This document shows, piece by piece, positions 32,137 through 43,193 of a stretch of DNA of 64,000 bases; positions within the stretch are counted from its first letter, which is position 1; each line of letters starts with the position of its first letter. The stretch is from Platanthera guangdongensis (taxonomy: Eukaryota > Streptophyta > Magnoliopsida > Asparagales > Orchidaceae): positions 187,864,375 to 187,928,374 of the forward strand of contig CM077150.1 in the NCBI GenBank assembly GCA_039583875.1, written 5' to 3'. Under the pieces are notes generated by a model, which made no database searches, was not told where the DNA came from, and was given only the letters and a program-made list of their open reading frames with translations. The position numbers and the translations under genes were made by a program.

Positions 32137-33278
32137 TGTTGGAGTTACCATGGTGATCTAGAAGTGGTCAAACATATAATCTCACTAGCAACGCGATATG
32201 AGCCTGCAGGGTCGCACATAAGAGATGTGGAGAAGTTGGATGATTGGCTGTGTTGGTAAAGGTTACCAATCACCGACCCGAATGGGGTTATGGGCAAAGT
32301 GTTGCCTTAAAGGATCGTCGGGTTAGGCAAATGTTGCCTTGAAGGACTGGTATGAATAGTCGACCGAAGGTCGACGAGAATCGTCGAGTATGGTACTCTG
32401 ATTCTCGCCGATCGACGAGAATCGTCGAGTATGGTACTCTGATTCTCGTCGATCGACGAGAATCGTCGAGAATTGGTACTCTGATTCTCGACGATCGACG
32501 AGAATCGTCGACCGCAGGTCGACGGTCGACGAGTATGGTCCACCCTGCATTCGGCGAGAATCGTCGAGTATTGTACTCTGATTCTCGTCGATCCTAGGTG
32601 ATACTCGCCGACTGATTCTCGCTGAACCTGCTAACTGATTCTCGCCGATCGTCGCCGATTCTCGCCGATTGATTCTCACCGATTCTGGAACCCTAAATTC
32701 TGGGTGGTCTGCGGATAGCGATATTCCTAAGTCTATTTATGCCTCTGGTATAAATAGACACTTAGGGTTTTCGGGTATTCTAACTGGCAGCTCATCGAAC
32801 CGAATCCCGCGACGGAAGCGTTCCGCCTTTCCGTTCGTTCCGCCGATCCCGAATCCCGCCGCCGACGGAAGTGTTCCGCTGCCGCCGTGCTCGCTCCGTC
32901 GACCTCCTCCTCTCCGGCGATTGTCGCTGGTGTTGCTCTTCCTGGCGCGGATCTACCAGTCTGTGGAATAGCAAGGTGCGGTCATCATCCTTCCCGATTA
33001 TCCGTGCGACGGAAAACTCGGTGTTCTCCCGCTCGTGTGGATTTCTGCAGAGACGTGGACATCATTCCACGTAGAACTCGCCACTAGCAAGAAGACGAAG
33101 TTTGGAGCATCTCCGTTGAGTTGTGACTCAACGCCATTGAGGTAATTTTTGCATAGTTGTATGTTAACTTCTTGATTCAACTACCATGGCCCGATCCCAT
33201 ATCTTTTGGGTTTTCTTGATGTTTTATTCTTTCGCTGCGTGCACAAGCGTTGTGCCATCCTCATAGAGAAACCCAACA
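32137..33278 (+). repeat. 3' LTR of copia D
   Basis: Starts TGTTGGAGTTACC and ends CCCAACA. U3 holds a palindromic CGTCGA array (32372-32590); the TATA-like TATAAATAG is at about 32750-32758. The sequence after 33278 changes to gag of Tat-like E. Confidence 0.93.
32372..32590. repeat. 41-bp tandem palindromic CGTCGA array in U3
   Basis: Units start at about 32372, 32413, 32454 and 32496, each with CGACGAGAATCGTCGAGTA followed by TGGTACTCTGATTCTCG. Adjacent units form the perfect palindrome TCTCGTCGATCGACGAGA and longer. The array lies wholly in U3, upstream of the TATA region. Confidence 0.9.
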
Positions 33279-34640
33279 CCCTGTTCCCTGGCTCGGAGAG
33301 TGCGGGACGATCCGACGAGGTGGAGGTGCGAGATCGCCTAGCTCCCCTAGCGGGAGAGGGGAGTCCTTTCAGCGAACTAGTCTCGTCCGCCCCAGTTCTA
33401 GAGGGGTTCTGCGAGCCAGAAATATCCTACTACACTGGAAGGGATGATCCGATCCAACACATCTAATATTTCGAGGATGTGGTTTCGATCTGGCAGATGT
33501 CTGATGCTTTCAAGTGCCGGCTCTTCTCCATCACCCTCAAGGAGAAGATGAGGGATTGATTCCATCAGCTCTTTCCCAGTTCCATCTATTGCTTTGAGGA
33601 TCTACGTCGGGGGTTCTTACTAAGGTTCACAACTTCCAAGAAGAGGAAGAGAGAGTTAGAGTCCCTGTTTCTCATCAAGCAGACGATAGACGAGACACTC
33701 GGAAGCTATGTGGATAGGTTCTAGGAGGAGGTTCTCCAGGTGCAGGAGATGCCAGGGCACACCCTCATGGTGGCCTTTAACCTGGGGCTGCAGCAGAGGT
33801 TCTTTGGGATGGAGCTGAAGAGGGTGCCCCTGCTGTCCTTCGAGGAGCTGATGGACAGGGCTGCCCGGGATGTTGAGGGAGAGGTGTCGAACTTGGCATT
33901 TGCCAGGAAGATATCCAGGTGGGATGCAGAGGAGAAGAAGGAGTTAGGAGGTGGCAAGGGGCAGGAGGCCAGGATGGCAGAGCCCAGGCGGCGGGAGCAG
34001 CAGCAGCAGCCAAGGTGGGGGCGTCAGGAGCCGAATAATCGGCTAGGCTGGAAGCAGCCAGAGAGGCAGGACTAGGGCCAGAGGAGAATTTTCCAGGGGG
34101 AGACAACCGCCAAGGGGGGCAGGTCCAGTTCAAACCTCCAAGTTGGAGGCAGGGCCAGAGACCACCCCCCTCCCCGATCAACACCAAGGTATGACGATAG
34201 CTCTGGGGAGGAGGAGGAGAGTGCGGAGGAGGAGGCCGGAGAGTAGAGCGGAGCTTCCCTACTATGACTTCCACCAGGAAGAGACGCACGCTACAGCTAC
34301 CTGCCCATAGTTCCTGGAGATGAGGGGAGCATGGGGGCAGGCCCAACAGCAGCAGCAATGCCGCCAGGAGGTGCAGATAGAGGAAGTCCTGTCCGGAGCA
34401 GAGGAGGATATATGTGAGGACCGGGCCGATGTCGGTGGCTGAGGAGGGATCAGAGTGATCCACGGGGGGTAGGAGTTGAGGCCTCCCGCAAGGTGAGTCT
34501 CCACACCATGTACGGCCGGAGCGTTGCCTCCACATCCCTAACCCTGCCCCCAGAAGAGAAGATTACCTTCTCTAGGAAGGACATGCCAGATAACGAGGAT
34601 CCGTTCTGCAATGCGCTAGTAGTTTAGGCCGTTGTTGAAA
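33279..34640 (+). pseudogene. Tat-like E gag, multiply interrupted
   Basis: Recognisable gag begins at about 33418 (PEISYYTGRDDPIQHI, then FEDVVSIWQMSDAFKCRLF, a Retrotrans_gag capsid region) and continues FTTSKKRKRELESLFLIKQ, ETLGSYVDRF, then MPGHTLMVAFNLGLQQRFF and LLSFEELMDRAARDVEGE (33740-34075). A Gln/Arg-rich tail follows. Stops include TAA near 33463, TGA near 33556 and TAG at 33722-33724. Confidence 0.82.
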
Positions 34641-34649
34641 ATTTCACCG

Positions 34650-35300
34650 TCTCCAGGATCCTTGTGGACAATGGGAGCTCTGTCAACGTCATATTTAAGA
34701 AGGTGTTCGACACAATGAAGGTGGAGGTCAGGAGGGTGTTGGCCTCGGGCGGGCCTCTGTTAGGATTCTCCGGGGAGAGGAAGGAGGTGGAAGGAGGAGT
34801 GGGGCTCCATATTATCTTGAGGGGCCAGTCCAGAAACTGCAGGTTCGTCATTGTGGACGCTCTCAGCACGTACAATGCCATATTCGGACTGCCCCTCATC
34901 AGCGCCTTCCGTTGCGTGCCCTCCTCGTCCACCAGTGCCTCAAGTTCAATGCCGAGGGAATCCAGGTCTGGGTATGAGGAGACCCTAAGGTGGCAAGGGA
35001 GTGCTACGTGAACGCGGTCAACTCCTTATCCTGGCGAGGAGTCGAGGAGATGGAGAGGAGGATGGAGGAAATTTCTGGCTGGGAGGCCATGGGAGAAGCT
35101 GAGGGGATGGAGGTAGAGGAGGAAGAAGTTCACACCGATGTGGAGGTGGCGGTGGAATTGTTGGAGTAGCAGTCCGAGGTGATGGCCATGGAGGAAGCTG
35201 AGGAGGAAGTTCTTGCCCCAGGTGAGGGGTTGTGGGCTAGTGGGGAGACCAACCCCGGCTTGAGGTAGCGAAGGAGGTGGTGGAGATGGAAGTTCTCACC
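34650..35300 (+). pseudogene. Tat-like E aspartic protease and linker
   Basis: The frame reads ILVDNGSSVNVIFKKVFD (retropepsin active site D-N-G, a form common in Tat proteases), PLLGFSGERKEVEGGVGLHI and LSTYNAIFGLPLISAFR, where LGRP-like sequence is usual. The downstream Glu/Val-rich linker to RT is interrupted by several stops. Confidence 0.85.
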
Positions 35301-36347
35301 TAGGGAGGATGGGTGGAGAAAGTGCGGCTCAGCGGATGACTGAGCCCGGAGAACCAGAGGAGGAGGATGGAGTGCATACAAAAGAACGTCGACATCTTCA
35401 CATGGAGCACGACGGGCATGCTTGGGATTGATGCGGATGTGGCTTGCCACCGCCTCAACCTTGACGTCGAGGCCCGCCCCATCCGGCTGAAGAAGTGGTC
35501 GACCGCCGACAAGCTAGTCGAGCCCATTCGAGAGGCGTTGGAGGAGTTCCTGAAGGCGGGGTTTGTATCGGAGATCCAATATCTAGGCTAGGTATCCAAT
35601 GTGGTAATGGTCAAGAAGGGGGACGACCGCTGGAGAATATCTATTGACTTCTCTCTTTTAAATAAAGCATATCCTAAACATTGTTTTTCCTTGCCTCGAA
35701 TCGACGTGCTGGTTGATTCAGCCATCAGTTTTTCTCTGATGAACTTTTTAGATGCGTTTTCAGGTTATCACCAGATCAGAATGCACCTGCCCGACATGAA
35801 AGATGTCTCCTTCATCACATGAGAGGGGTGCTACTGTTATAGAATGATGCCCTTTGGGCTAAAAAATACAGGGGCAACATATCAGAGGATGGTGGACCAG
35901 GTCTTCCGGGAGCAGAAGGGAAAGAACCTGGAGCTGTACGTAGATAATCTCATGATCAAGAGTCGGGACGTGGAATCCCACCTCCAGAATCTGGAAGAGA
36001 ACTTCAGCACCCTGCGAAAGTATAAAATGAGGCTGAACCCCTTTAAGTGTGTCTTTGGGGAGAGCAAGGGGAAATTCCTAGGCCATCTCCCTACTCCCGC
36101 GAGAGTGTAGCCCAACCCTAACAAGGTGAGGGAAATCATGGAGTTAGGGTCGCCTCAGAACCCCAAGGAAGTCCAGCTCCTGACAGGGAAGATGACAGAG
36201 CTAAGCAGGTTCCTCTCTCGGGCTGGAGAGAGGTGCTCGTCTTTCTTCAAAGCGCTGAGAGGGGGTCGGAAATTTGAATGGTCTGAGGAGTGCGAGAGAG
36301 CCTTCCAATCCTTGAAGAAGCCGTTGACCCAGGATCCTCTGCTCTAG
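35301..36347 (+). pseudogene. Tat-like E reverse transcriptase, YVDN active site
   Basis: Sequence blocks are IFTWSTTGMLGIDADVACH, RLKKWSTADKLVEPIREAL, VVMVKKGDDRWRISIDFSLLN, LMNFLDAFSGYHQIRM, CYRMMPFGLKNTGATYQRMV and ELYVDNLMIKS, with Asn where the second catalytic Asp should be. Then come LRKYKMRLNPFKCVFG and MTELSRFLSRAGERC. Stops at 35590-35592 (TAG), 35820-35822 (TGA) and 36108-36110 (TAG) fit single transitions. The YVDN change alone would abolish polymerisation. Confidence 0.9.
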
Positions 36348-37401
36348 GGGTCGAAGGAGGGAGAAGATCTACTCCGGTACCTTGGGGTCGGGGCCGAGGC
36401 CCCGAGCTCCATCCTGGTCTGGGAAGAGCGAAAGAAGCATCTACTGATCTACTATATGAGTAGGGTACCGAGGTAGGCAAAGCTTCGGTACCCTATCTTA
36501 GAGAAGTTGGCCTTCGCCCTGGTCATCTCGGCCCGGAGGCTCCGTCCATACTTCTAGGTACACTCTATCCGGGTGGTGACTGACCATCCCCTTCGGAACA
36601 TCTTTGAGGGGGTGGAACACTGGGGGAGGCTTGCAAAGTGGTCGGTAGAGCTGAGCAAATTTGACATTTCTTTTGTCACTCAACTCTCTATCAAGGCCCA
36701 GACGATGGAAAATTTATTGGCCGACTATGTGGTCGAGGTGGCGGAGACCGAGCTCACTCATCCAGTTCCTTGGAGGGTGAAGATGGATGGCGCGTCGGGG
36801 AGGCACTCCTTGGGGGTAGGGGTGATTTTGGAGAGTCGGCAAGTGACAAAGATTGAGCAAACTGTGGTCATTCATTTTCCTATCACTAACAATCAAGCAG
36901 AGTATGAGGCAGTGATCACAAGGCTTCAGCTAGCCAGGGAGCTAGGGGTGCAAGACGTGGAGGTACTAACGGATTCCATGGTGGTGTCCTCCCAAATCAA
37001 TGGAGAGTTCAAAGTAAGGGATCCCACTCTCCAACTGTACTTGACAAAGGTGAAGGGAATCATCGGCATGTTCCAAACATTTTCCATCAGACATGTGTCG
37101 CAGGAAGAGAATAAGCAGGTGGACCAGCTGGCCAAGTTCGGACACCGTGCGGGGGGAACTCTGACTGACCTCTTCCGCCCTTCCATCGAAAAGGGGGAAC
37201 TGATGGAAATGGATCATCGCACTTCCTGGATGGACCCCTTCACGACCTTCTTGTCCACAGGAAAGTTCCCAGAGGGCCTGGATAAAAAGTGCTTCAAACA
37301 TAAGTCGGCGCACTACATGATGCGTGATGGGAAGTTGTATCAGAAGACTCTCTCTGGGCTCCTAGCACGCTGCGTGGCTAAAGAGGAGGTTCTGAGGATC
37401 T
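36348..37401 (+). pseudogene. Tat-like E RNase H, second RNase H and integrase start
   Basis: The first RNase H is broken (36348-36600: AKLRYPILEKLAFALVISA, YFxVHSIRVVTDHPLR). The frame 36573-37412 then carries the connecting region, FVTQLSIKAQTMENLLADY, and the second, archaeal-like RNase H: WRVKMDGASG, GVGVILES, TNNQAEYEAVITRLQLAREL, VLTDSMVVSSQINGEF and RHVSQEENKQVDQLAKF. The integrase N-terminus begins at DPFTTFLSTGKFPE and ends at EEVLRIL (about 37401), where the next element starts. The zinc finger and catalytic core are missing. Confidence 0.88.
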
Positions 37402-39591
37402 TGACCGTATAATATAGGTCCGGCCGGAGCCCCACAACATATAGACTCCACGGCTTAATCATTATAAGATGATATAAACTAACCAACTCAAAACTCAGAC
37501 TAAACACAGCGGAAAAAAACAGCCGCACTAAAAGTTATCCACTACTACAGGAGTATCCAAACGGCCTTAAGGCCTTATAACATTTATAAGTACAAAACTG
37601 AAACAACAACATGTCAACGTGCATAAGCACTCCAATGATACCTCGGCATGCACGTCGGATTACATTTCATGGAGCACAGCATTCAACAAAACATAAGTAA
37701 AAACAGGAGAGTTCACTTCATGAGGCTTAGGATTTTTTTCCGGCGAGCTTGCTCCCACTTGCGTTCCTTGCCTTGTAAAATTTTGTTGTAACGTGGGTCA
37801 GCAAGGGCTGACCTCAATTGTGTAACAAGCACATCTCCTCCCCACCGTCCCTAGCGGACCCAGGAGCACTCCATCACCCCGCAGGTCAGCACTTCGTATG
37901 CAAATATACATGAACATTGAAAGCAGTAAAATAGGTTTGGATGTCTCATACAACAAACAAGTTTCTATGATGAGCATATAATAAAAGGGGCCTACAATGC
38001 TGCATGTATGTAAACTTGGGCTTCACCCAAGGCACCCTATAGCGTATGAATCTAACACATCATCAAGCACCGACAATCAGGTACTTCCAATTTCCCCTTC
38101 GGCATTCAAGTCATAACCACATGGGTACTTCCAATTTTCCCTAACGGCATTCAAGCCGCAACCACATGGGTACTTCCAATTTCCCCTAACGACATTCAAA
38201 CCACCACATGGAACTCTTGCCTAGGCCCCACCCGCTCGTGGGTCTCAAAACCGGGCTTGCCTGCAAGCTCTGACTTCTCACGTCAGGATTCAGCCACACA
38301 AACAAACTGATGTTAAGAACCCTTGTTAGACCCCAACCGCTCGTCACGACCCAAGCCCGACTCCAATATCGGGACCAAGTCCACCGAAGGAGACCCAGCA
38401 AGACCCAGCTGGTATCGTCCGGGCTTGTCCAAAGCTTGGCGTTCTCATCAGTTTCACAGAAGGGTACTTGTCTCGCTGTGACACTCTCCATACATGACTT
38501 TGCAATGTCACGGGCTAGCCAGCCGACCACAGAGACAATATCGCGCCTTATTACATCACATCAAAATCCTTTCCCGCCCTAATCCACCATTCGTACTCAC
38601 ACGAAAATAAGGGGGACAATCATCACAAACGGCATCTTGCCGCTAACGGATTTCTAACAAAATCCTTAAGCCTTGCAATGTAACATCACCGAGTTGGACA
38701 AACGGCCGCGACTACGGCTTCACACACAATGCGTAATCCACTAGCGGAGTAGATTTCTAGTGCAATATCATGTCGGGGCCAGACACAATCGTCCCGGTGG
38801 TTCGTCTTGAACCATGGCAACCCGAACCCCTCTCATTTGAGAGATCTGGTGCCTAAATGCTTGAAAGAAAGCAAGAAAAGAATAGATGTCATGCACGTAT
38901 CCTAAATACCGAGAGGAGAAGTGTTGTTACCTTATGACTCCTCTTCCTTGCCATGGAAACCTCGACTTTCATGGATGAGAATGCGCGTCTTCAAGTCCTC
39001 TCCGCGGATCTGGCCTCAGATCAACGATCGGAGCCCCAAAGCTTCGTCAATGGCGGAGAAAGGCCTTCTTCTTCCTCCTCCAAACTCTACGATTCAAGCC
39101 CTAACTTTCACTCCAAATGAGAAGAATGAGGGTTTAGAACGTTTCAGCTTATATATGCCCTTTGGACGGAGTGTCCTGGGCCATAGGATCAAATCCTAAG
39201 AGAAATCGGACTGCTAAAATGCCAAACGACGGAACTGCTCCCGCGCGCTATCATCGGGCGGTAACTTCCTACCGCCGGGCGGTAGCTTCCCAAGAGCTCG
39301 GCCAAAAAAATAAGGTCGCGCTAACGCCGACGGTAGTACTAACATTGCGCGATAGCTCATTCAACGCTTACCACTCAACGCCTCCACTCAACGCTAGCCA
39401 CTCAACGCACGCAACGCCAAGCTACTGTCGAGCGGTATCTAGCTAACGCTACACTCTAGCACTCAACGCTCTCAATGCTTTCCACTCAACACCTGGATTC
39501 GAAGAAACAAGGCTATCGTCGGGCGATAGCTACCTATCGTCGCGCGATAGCTTCCTGAGGCTAACGCTCTGGAAACATTTGTGCTGTTACA
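37402..39591 (-). repeat. Probable solo LTR of another gypsy element, minus strand
   Basis: On the minus strand it starts TGTAACAGCAC (39591). TATA box CATATATAAGC is at about 39149-39160, placing U3 at 39160-39591 and a long R/U5 to the left. U3 contains CGGGCGGTAGC and TCGTCGGGCGATAGC palindromic motifs (39240-39560). No PBS or coding sequence adjoins either side. The left boundary is inferred from where integrase similarity ends, and I found no 5-bp TSD. Confidence 0.5.
38081..38213. repeat. 45-bp tandem repeat, three copies
   Basis: Units start at about 38081, 38125 and 38170 with GTACTTCCAATTTCCCC and share the GGCATTCAAG and ACCACATGG phrases. They lie in the R/U5 part of the putative LTR. 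Confidence 0.9.
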
Positions 39592-39885
39592 CCCTGAGTA
39601 GATCCTGCTGTCAGGCTCCCACTAGCTAGCAAGGCTGGATGTCACTCGACGGTATCTACCCAGACCCTGAGCAGATCCCGCTATCAGGCTCTCATTAGCT
39701 GGCAGGGTTGGATGTCACTCGATGGTGTCTACCCAGAGCCCGAGCAGATCCCGCTGTTAGGCTCCCATTAGCTGGCAGGGCTGGATATCACTCGATGGTG
39801 TCTATCCAGACCCCGATCCCACTGCCAGGCTCCTATTAGCCGGTATGGATGGATGCCACTTGATGTATTCTACCCACTCGGTTGA
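39592..39885 (-). repeat. 72-bp-family tandem repeat, about four copies (Tat-like E)
   Basis: GATCC(C/T)GCT landmarks recur at 39601, 39674, 39747 and 39815. Reverse-complemented, the unit reads GAGTGACATCCAGCC..., CAGCTAATGGGAGCCTGACAG, CGGGATCTGCTC, the same family as the array at 60134-60946 of Tat-like G. In E it lies 3' of pol and before the antisense gene. Confidence 0.9.
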
Positions 39886-39982
39886 TGCTCAACGCCCGCC
39901 GTCACTCTCATTTAGCTGACTGGCCCCTAGTGGGCATTGAAGTTTTCATAGAGCTGCTCTAAGAAACGATGCTCTGAGAACA

Positions 39983-40108
39983 TAGCCCTCTTGGTGTAAC
40001 CCTCTTAGCATAGCCCTCTTGGCTTATCCCTCTCGGCATATCCCTCTCGACATAGCCCTATCGGCAAGGCCCTCTTGGCGTATCCTTCTCAGCCTAGCCC
40101 TCATGGAG
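39983..40108. repeat. 14-bp tandem repeat, nine copies
   Basis: Consecutive 14-mers of the form TAGCCCTCTTGGCA start at 39983, 39997, 40011 and so on with substitutions but without indels, ending as TAGCCCTCATGG at the start of the next array. Confidence 0.9.
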
Positions 40109-40201
40109 AGCTGGGTCTCGCCCCTCCTGGAGAGCTGGGCCTCACCCCTCCGAGCGAACTGGATCTTTCCCCTCCTAACGAGCTAGGTCTCGCCGCTCCC
40201 A
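40106..40201. repeat. 24-bp tandem repeat, four copies
   Basis: Units at 40106, 40130, 40154 and 40178 of the form GAGAGCTGGGTCTCGCCCCT plus four bases, increasingly diverged to the right. It directly follows the 14-bp array. Confidence 0.9.
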
Positions 40202-40679
40202 ATCAATAAACATCTTCAGTTCAAGCAGGGTGACCAGGGTTGCGCGGGTCAATCGCACGAGGCGCTCGCGAGCCTTTAGATCGCGCCAAATGGGACCCGG
40301 TTTGCTCAGGCCGAGCGCTCAGGGTGCAAGCCGAAAAACGCCTAGAACTAAGTCTCGCGAGCACCGCGGGGAAACTCTCTGAGTGAGGATGGTGGATCGC
40401 CGCTCGCGGGCCGAATACCTAAGGTCTTAATGATTTCCTATGCTAGGTCCCCGAGAACCGTGGGATCTCACTACCAGGACGTGGGTTCGGAGGTGGCGAG
40501 CGGGAAGTCCGGGCCAGGCCACGAGTACAAAAGAAAAGGAAAAGATAAATAATGAGATCATTTCAGAAAAAAACATATGTATTAGTCGCAAAAGATTACA
40601 AGGCAGGGGACATCCCACATGTACATTATAGAAATAACAAAGGAAAATACATGGAATACAAAAAAAGAGAGAAGTGAGG
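40202..40679. other. 3' flank of the antisense gene in Tat-like E
   Basis: GC-rich sequence with GCTCGCGAG and CGAGCGCTC palindromic phrases to about 40400, then AT-richer sequence with poly-A/T stretches (40525-40575), possibly the 3' UTR and polyadenylation region of the minus-strand gene. No frame recognised. Confidence 0.5.
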
Positions 40680-41384
40680 CGCGTGGGTTCAGCGAGGCGA
40701 GCTCTCGGGTGACGAGCTCTCCCAAAGGGGTTGGAAGGACTCGTCGCCCGACTTCGGGATCAGAAGAAACAAGTCTGGTACCACATCGATTGCCGAGAGC
40801 CTCGCGCCTTCACTTGTCACTAGACCGGCCCGCTGCATGTTCTGGAGGGTAATCGTCGTGACCTTGGCGGAGTTCTTCTGCATCATCTCCTCCAGCTCAT
40901 ATTCGGAGTAGTGGGCGAGCTCACAACTGCTGCTGGAGGGCGGAAGAGGAGCTGCAGCTTCTAGTTCTCGCACCCACACCTACATCGCCTCATTCTCCTT
41001 CTAGAGGGTGGCGATTCACAGGCCAAGGTGTTGGGCCGTCGCCGCATCCTGCGAGAAGAAGCGTGTTAATGAAGGAAATCCTTAAGAGAAGCATCCTATT
41101 CCAAGGTTCAGGACTTACCACCCCTCCCCAGGTATCCGGCGAGAATGGAGTCGGCCGCATCCGCCCGCTTCTTCTGCTACTCCACCTCCTCCAACGCGAG
41201 GCAGAGGGCCTCTTCCTTGTCGTCGGAGAGCTTCTGGAGCGAGGCAGAATTCCTGATGGCGACGTTGCTGATGCGCCCGTTGATCCCCGTCTGAGAGAGT
41301 TCGTGGATTGGGATGATCGATGTCGCAAGCTCGAGGATGCGTGTCTACCACGACGTTCGTCGCCATCTCCGCTACAAGATTTGC
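40680..41384 (-). pseudogene. Antisense gene B of Tat-like E, C-terminal exons
   Basis: Read on the minus strand, opposite to pol. The upstream exon reads RISNVAIRNSASLQKLSDD, then KEEALCLALEEVE, a TAG, and QKKRADAADSILAGYLGR, a coiled-coil-like region. A GT-AG intron (41118 down to 41049) follows, and the next exon starts D-A-A-T-A-Q. It continues VWVRELEAAAPLPPS, then YSEYELEEMMQKNSAKV and VVPDLFLLIPKSGDESF to a stop near 40689. Layout and intron position match gene B of Tat-like G (57389-59607), so the two are homologous. The N-terminal part lies beyond the insertion of gypsy F. Function unknown. Confidence 0.7.
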
Positions 41385-42849
41385 ATGACGTCCGCCATTA
41401 TATAAAAATATATATTTATAAATTAATAATTATAATTATATATTTTCTAGATATTTTTATTTTAAAGCAATTTTATTTTAAAAAAGTATTTTATTTCATG
41501 CATTTTATTTAGTTATTGAATTGTTTAATTTCATATGTTGTTTTTAATTATTTCATGTGATATGTAAGATGTGTGCCTATAACCATCATGTTATTTTATT
41601 TTCATGAAGGGTGCTGATGGAGTGGTGTAAGCCATATATAGGCCATGATATTTGTCATATTGTTTAGAGAATGAATGAAAAGAATTTGAAATTCCTAAAT
41701 CTTCCTTGAGATCTTTTTTTCCCTCTCCCTCTCCTCTCAAATTTCGCCCCCCTAGGCTTCTTCCTCTTGGCCGCCGGCCATCTCCCTCCTCCTCTCTATT
41801 TCCCTTTCCTCCTCCTACTCCTACTCCTACTCCTCTAGTCTCCACTAGACAGCCCCTCTTTTTATCCTCCTCAAACCGAGCCTTCAACCTCTCATAGAAA
41901 CCCTAGTCGGCCACCTCCCTAGCCGCCATCCTCTTTTCTCCCCTTCCTCCACTCGGCCACCCCCTCCACCATCAACCCGAGCCCTCTCTTCCCATCCACC
42001 ACCCACACCCGACCACCCTCATCATCACTAAAACCAAACCCGGCCACCCTCAACTTTTCTTTCCACCACCTTCTCTCTTTCCACTTTCCATATATATAGT
42101 CCCTCAAATTTTCCCTCACCCCAAAGGTTATTGCAAAGGAAGAACAGCTTGCAACTTCATCGTCCGGCGCGGATCCGAGGCTTTGCGTAGAAATAGAAAA
42201 TCAACCACCGTCGTGTGCGATTCCTCCACTCATCTCTGTGGACGAATTTCTCTTGGTTTTGGGGTAACGAATTCTAATCCATCTCATTGTGTGTTTCTTC
42301 TACAATTTGTGAGATATGGTGGAATTAGAAGGCTGATCATTTATCCTGATTTATATTGAATATTGTGCTAGATTAAATCTAAATTTTAAAGCATTAATTG
42401 TCCGAATATTTTTCGTATAAATTGGAGCGGGTAAATCTCGTGAACGCTTGTAGAAATCGGTTTTCTTAGCGTTGATTTTTTGGTGTTCAAGTGATTTTGG
42501 CAACCCACTTATTAATTATTTTGGGATTAATTTGGACTTAATTTTAAATCACTATTTTAGTCAGGATTTTCTCATTTAGGAATTGTGAATGTCTGCATAT
42601 AATTTTAATTTGAATTGCTAATTGTCCGGATCGGGTAGGTCCTTTTCGCTTGAGCGAACATCAGCATATAGTCCTTGTTCAATCTCTATAAGGGGTAGAG
42701 ACCCTTTGCGTTGATTGTTGTGGAAATTGTGCCATTAATAGCTTGATTATTCCATATTGCATCGAAGAGAAACCGCGCGCTAGATATTTATTTAGTCGTC
42801 ATACCTAAGAACGCATAGCTCAATCCGTCGAAATCATGGGTCTGCATCA
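41385..42849 (+). repeat. 5' LTR of gypsy F
   Basis: The likely start is TGACGTCCGCC (41385); the end is CTGCATCA (42849), followed by the PBS. TATA box CATATATATAGTCC is at about 42089-42102. The middle is CT-rich (41720-42080), so Pro/Ser and Arg/Gly frames there are spurious. The second LTR is outside the window. Confidence 0.7.
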
Positions 42850-42850
42850 A

Positions 42851-42863
42851 TTTGGTATCAGAG
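42851..42863 (+). other. Primer binding site of gypsy F
   Basis: TTTGGTATCAGAG directly after the LTR, an initiator-Met tRNA site. The leader 42864-43193 is AT-rich with no frame. Confidence 0.9.
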
Positions 42864-43193
42864 AGAGGTTAACATCAATTTCCAGATTGGCACTCTCCCC
42901 ATTTTATTATTTTGCTGACACGCACTTGTCTTGCATATTTATTTATCAAAATTACAAAAAAAAAATTCTGGTCTGCCAATAGCGGCCTATATTTTTATTA
43001 TTTCAGTAAAAATAAAAAAATTATTTAATAATCTTCATATTATTTACAGCAAAAAAATAAAAAAATATATATTTATTACCTTAAAGTAATTAGCGGGAAC
43101 AATTACATCTTTGAAAATTAAATAGGGTCAGGTTATTTATTCATTGCATGTGCACCGGTTCCGGGTGAGTTTTTCCCTCCGGTTCTCACTGAT

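Larger units (their letters stand above)
25582..33278 (+). mobile_element. Ty1/copia element D with truncated 5' LTR
   Basis: The plus-strand order is partial LTR (25582-26227), PBS, leader, gag-pol (27209-31168), a 1-kb non-coding tail and a full 3' LTR (32137-33278). The 5' LTR lacks about the first 495 bp of U3, the part holding the palindromic array. The left neighbour, hAT 2, is also truncated at this point, so one deletion probably removed both ends. No TSD can be scored. Confidence 0.92.
33279..41384 (+). mobile_element. Tat-like Ty3/gypsy element E, left-truncated, interrupted, with 3' repeats and antisense gene
   Basis: The plus strand carries decayed gag, protease, RT, RNase H, a second (archaeal-like) RNase H and the start of integrase to about 37401. 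This dual RNase H is characteristic of the plant Tat clade. A probable solo LTR of another element (37402-39591) follows. After it come three tandem arrays and a minus-strand gene, the same arrangement as in Tat-like G. The right end is cut by the LTR of gypsy F at 41385. Confidence 0.8.

Noticed and set aside
33777..34535. 252-residue minus-strand frame
   Set aside because: Opposite strand of Tat-like E gag; Pro/Ser/His-rich composition mirrors the Gly/Arg/Gln-rich gag tail.
36573..37412. A host ribonuclease H gene
   Set aside because: Although open for 279 residues, it is preceded by RT connection sequence and followed by an integrase start, so it is the second RNase H of a Tat-like element.
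41591..42119. Arg/Gly-rich minus and Pro/Ser-rich plus frames
   Set aside because: They lie in the CT-rich part of the gypsy F LTR around its TATA box.
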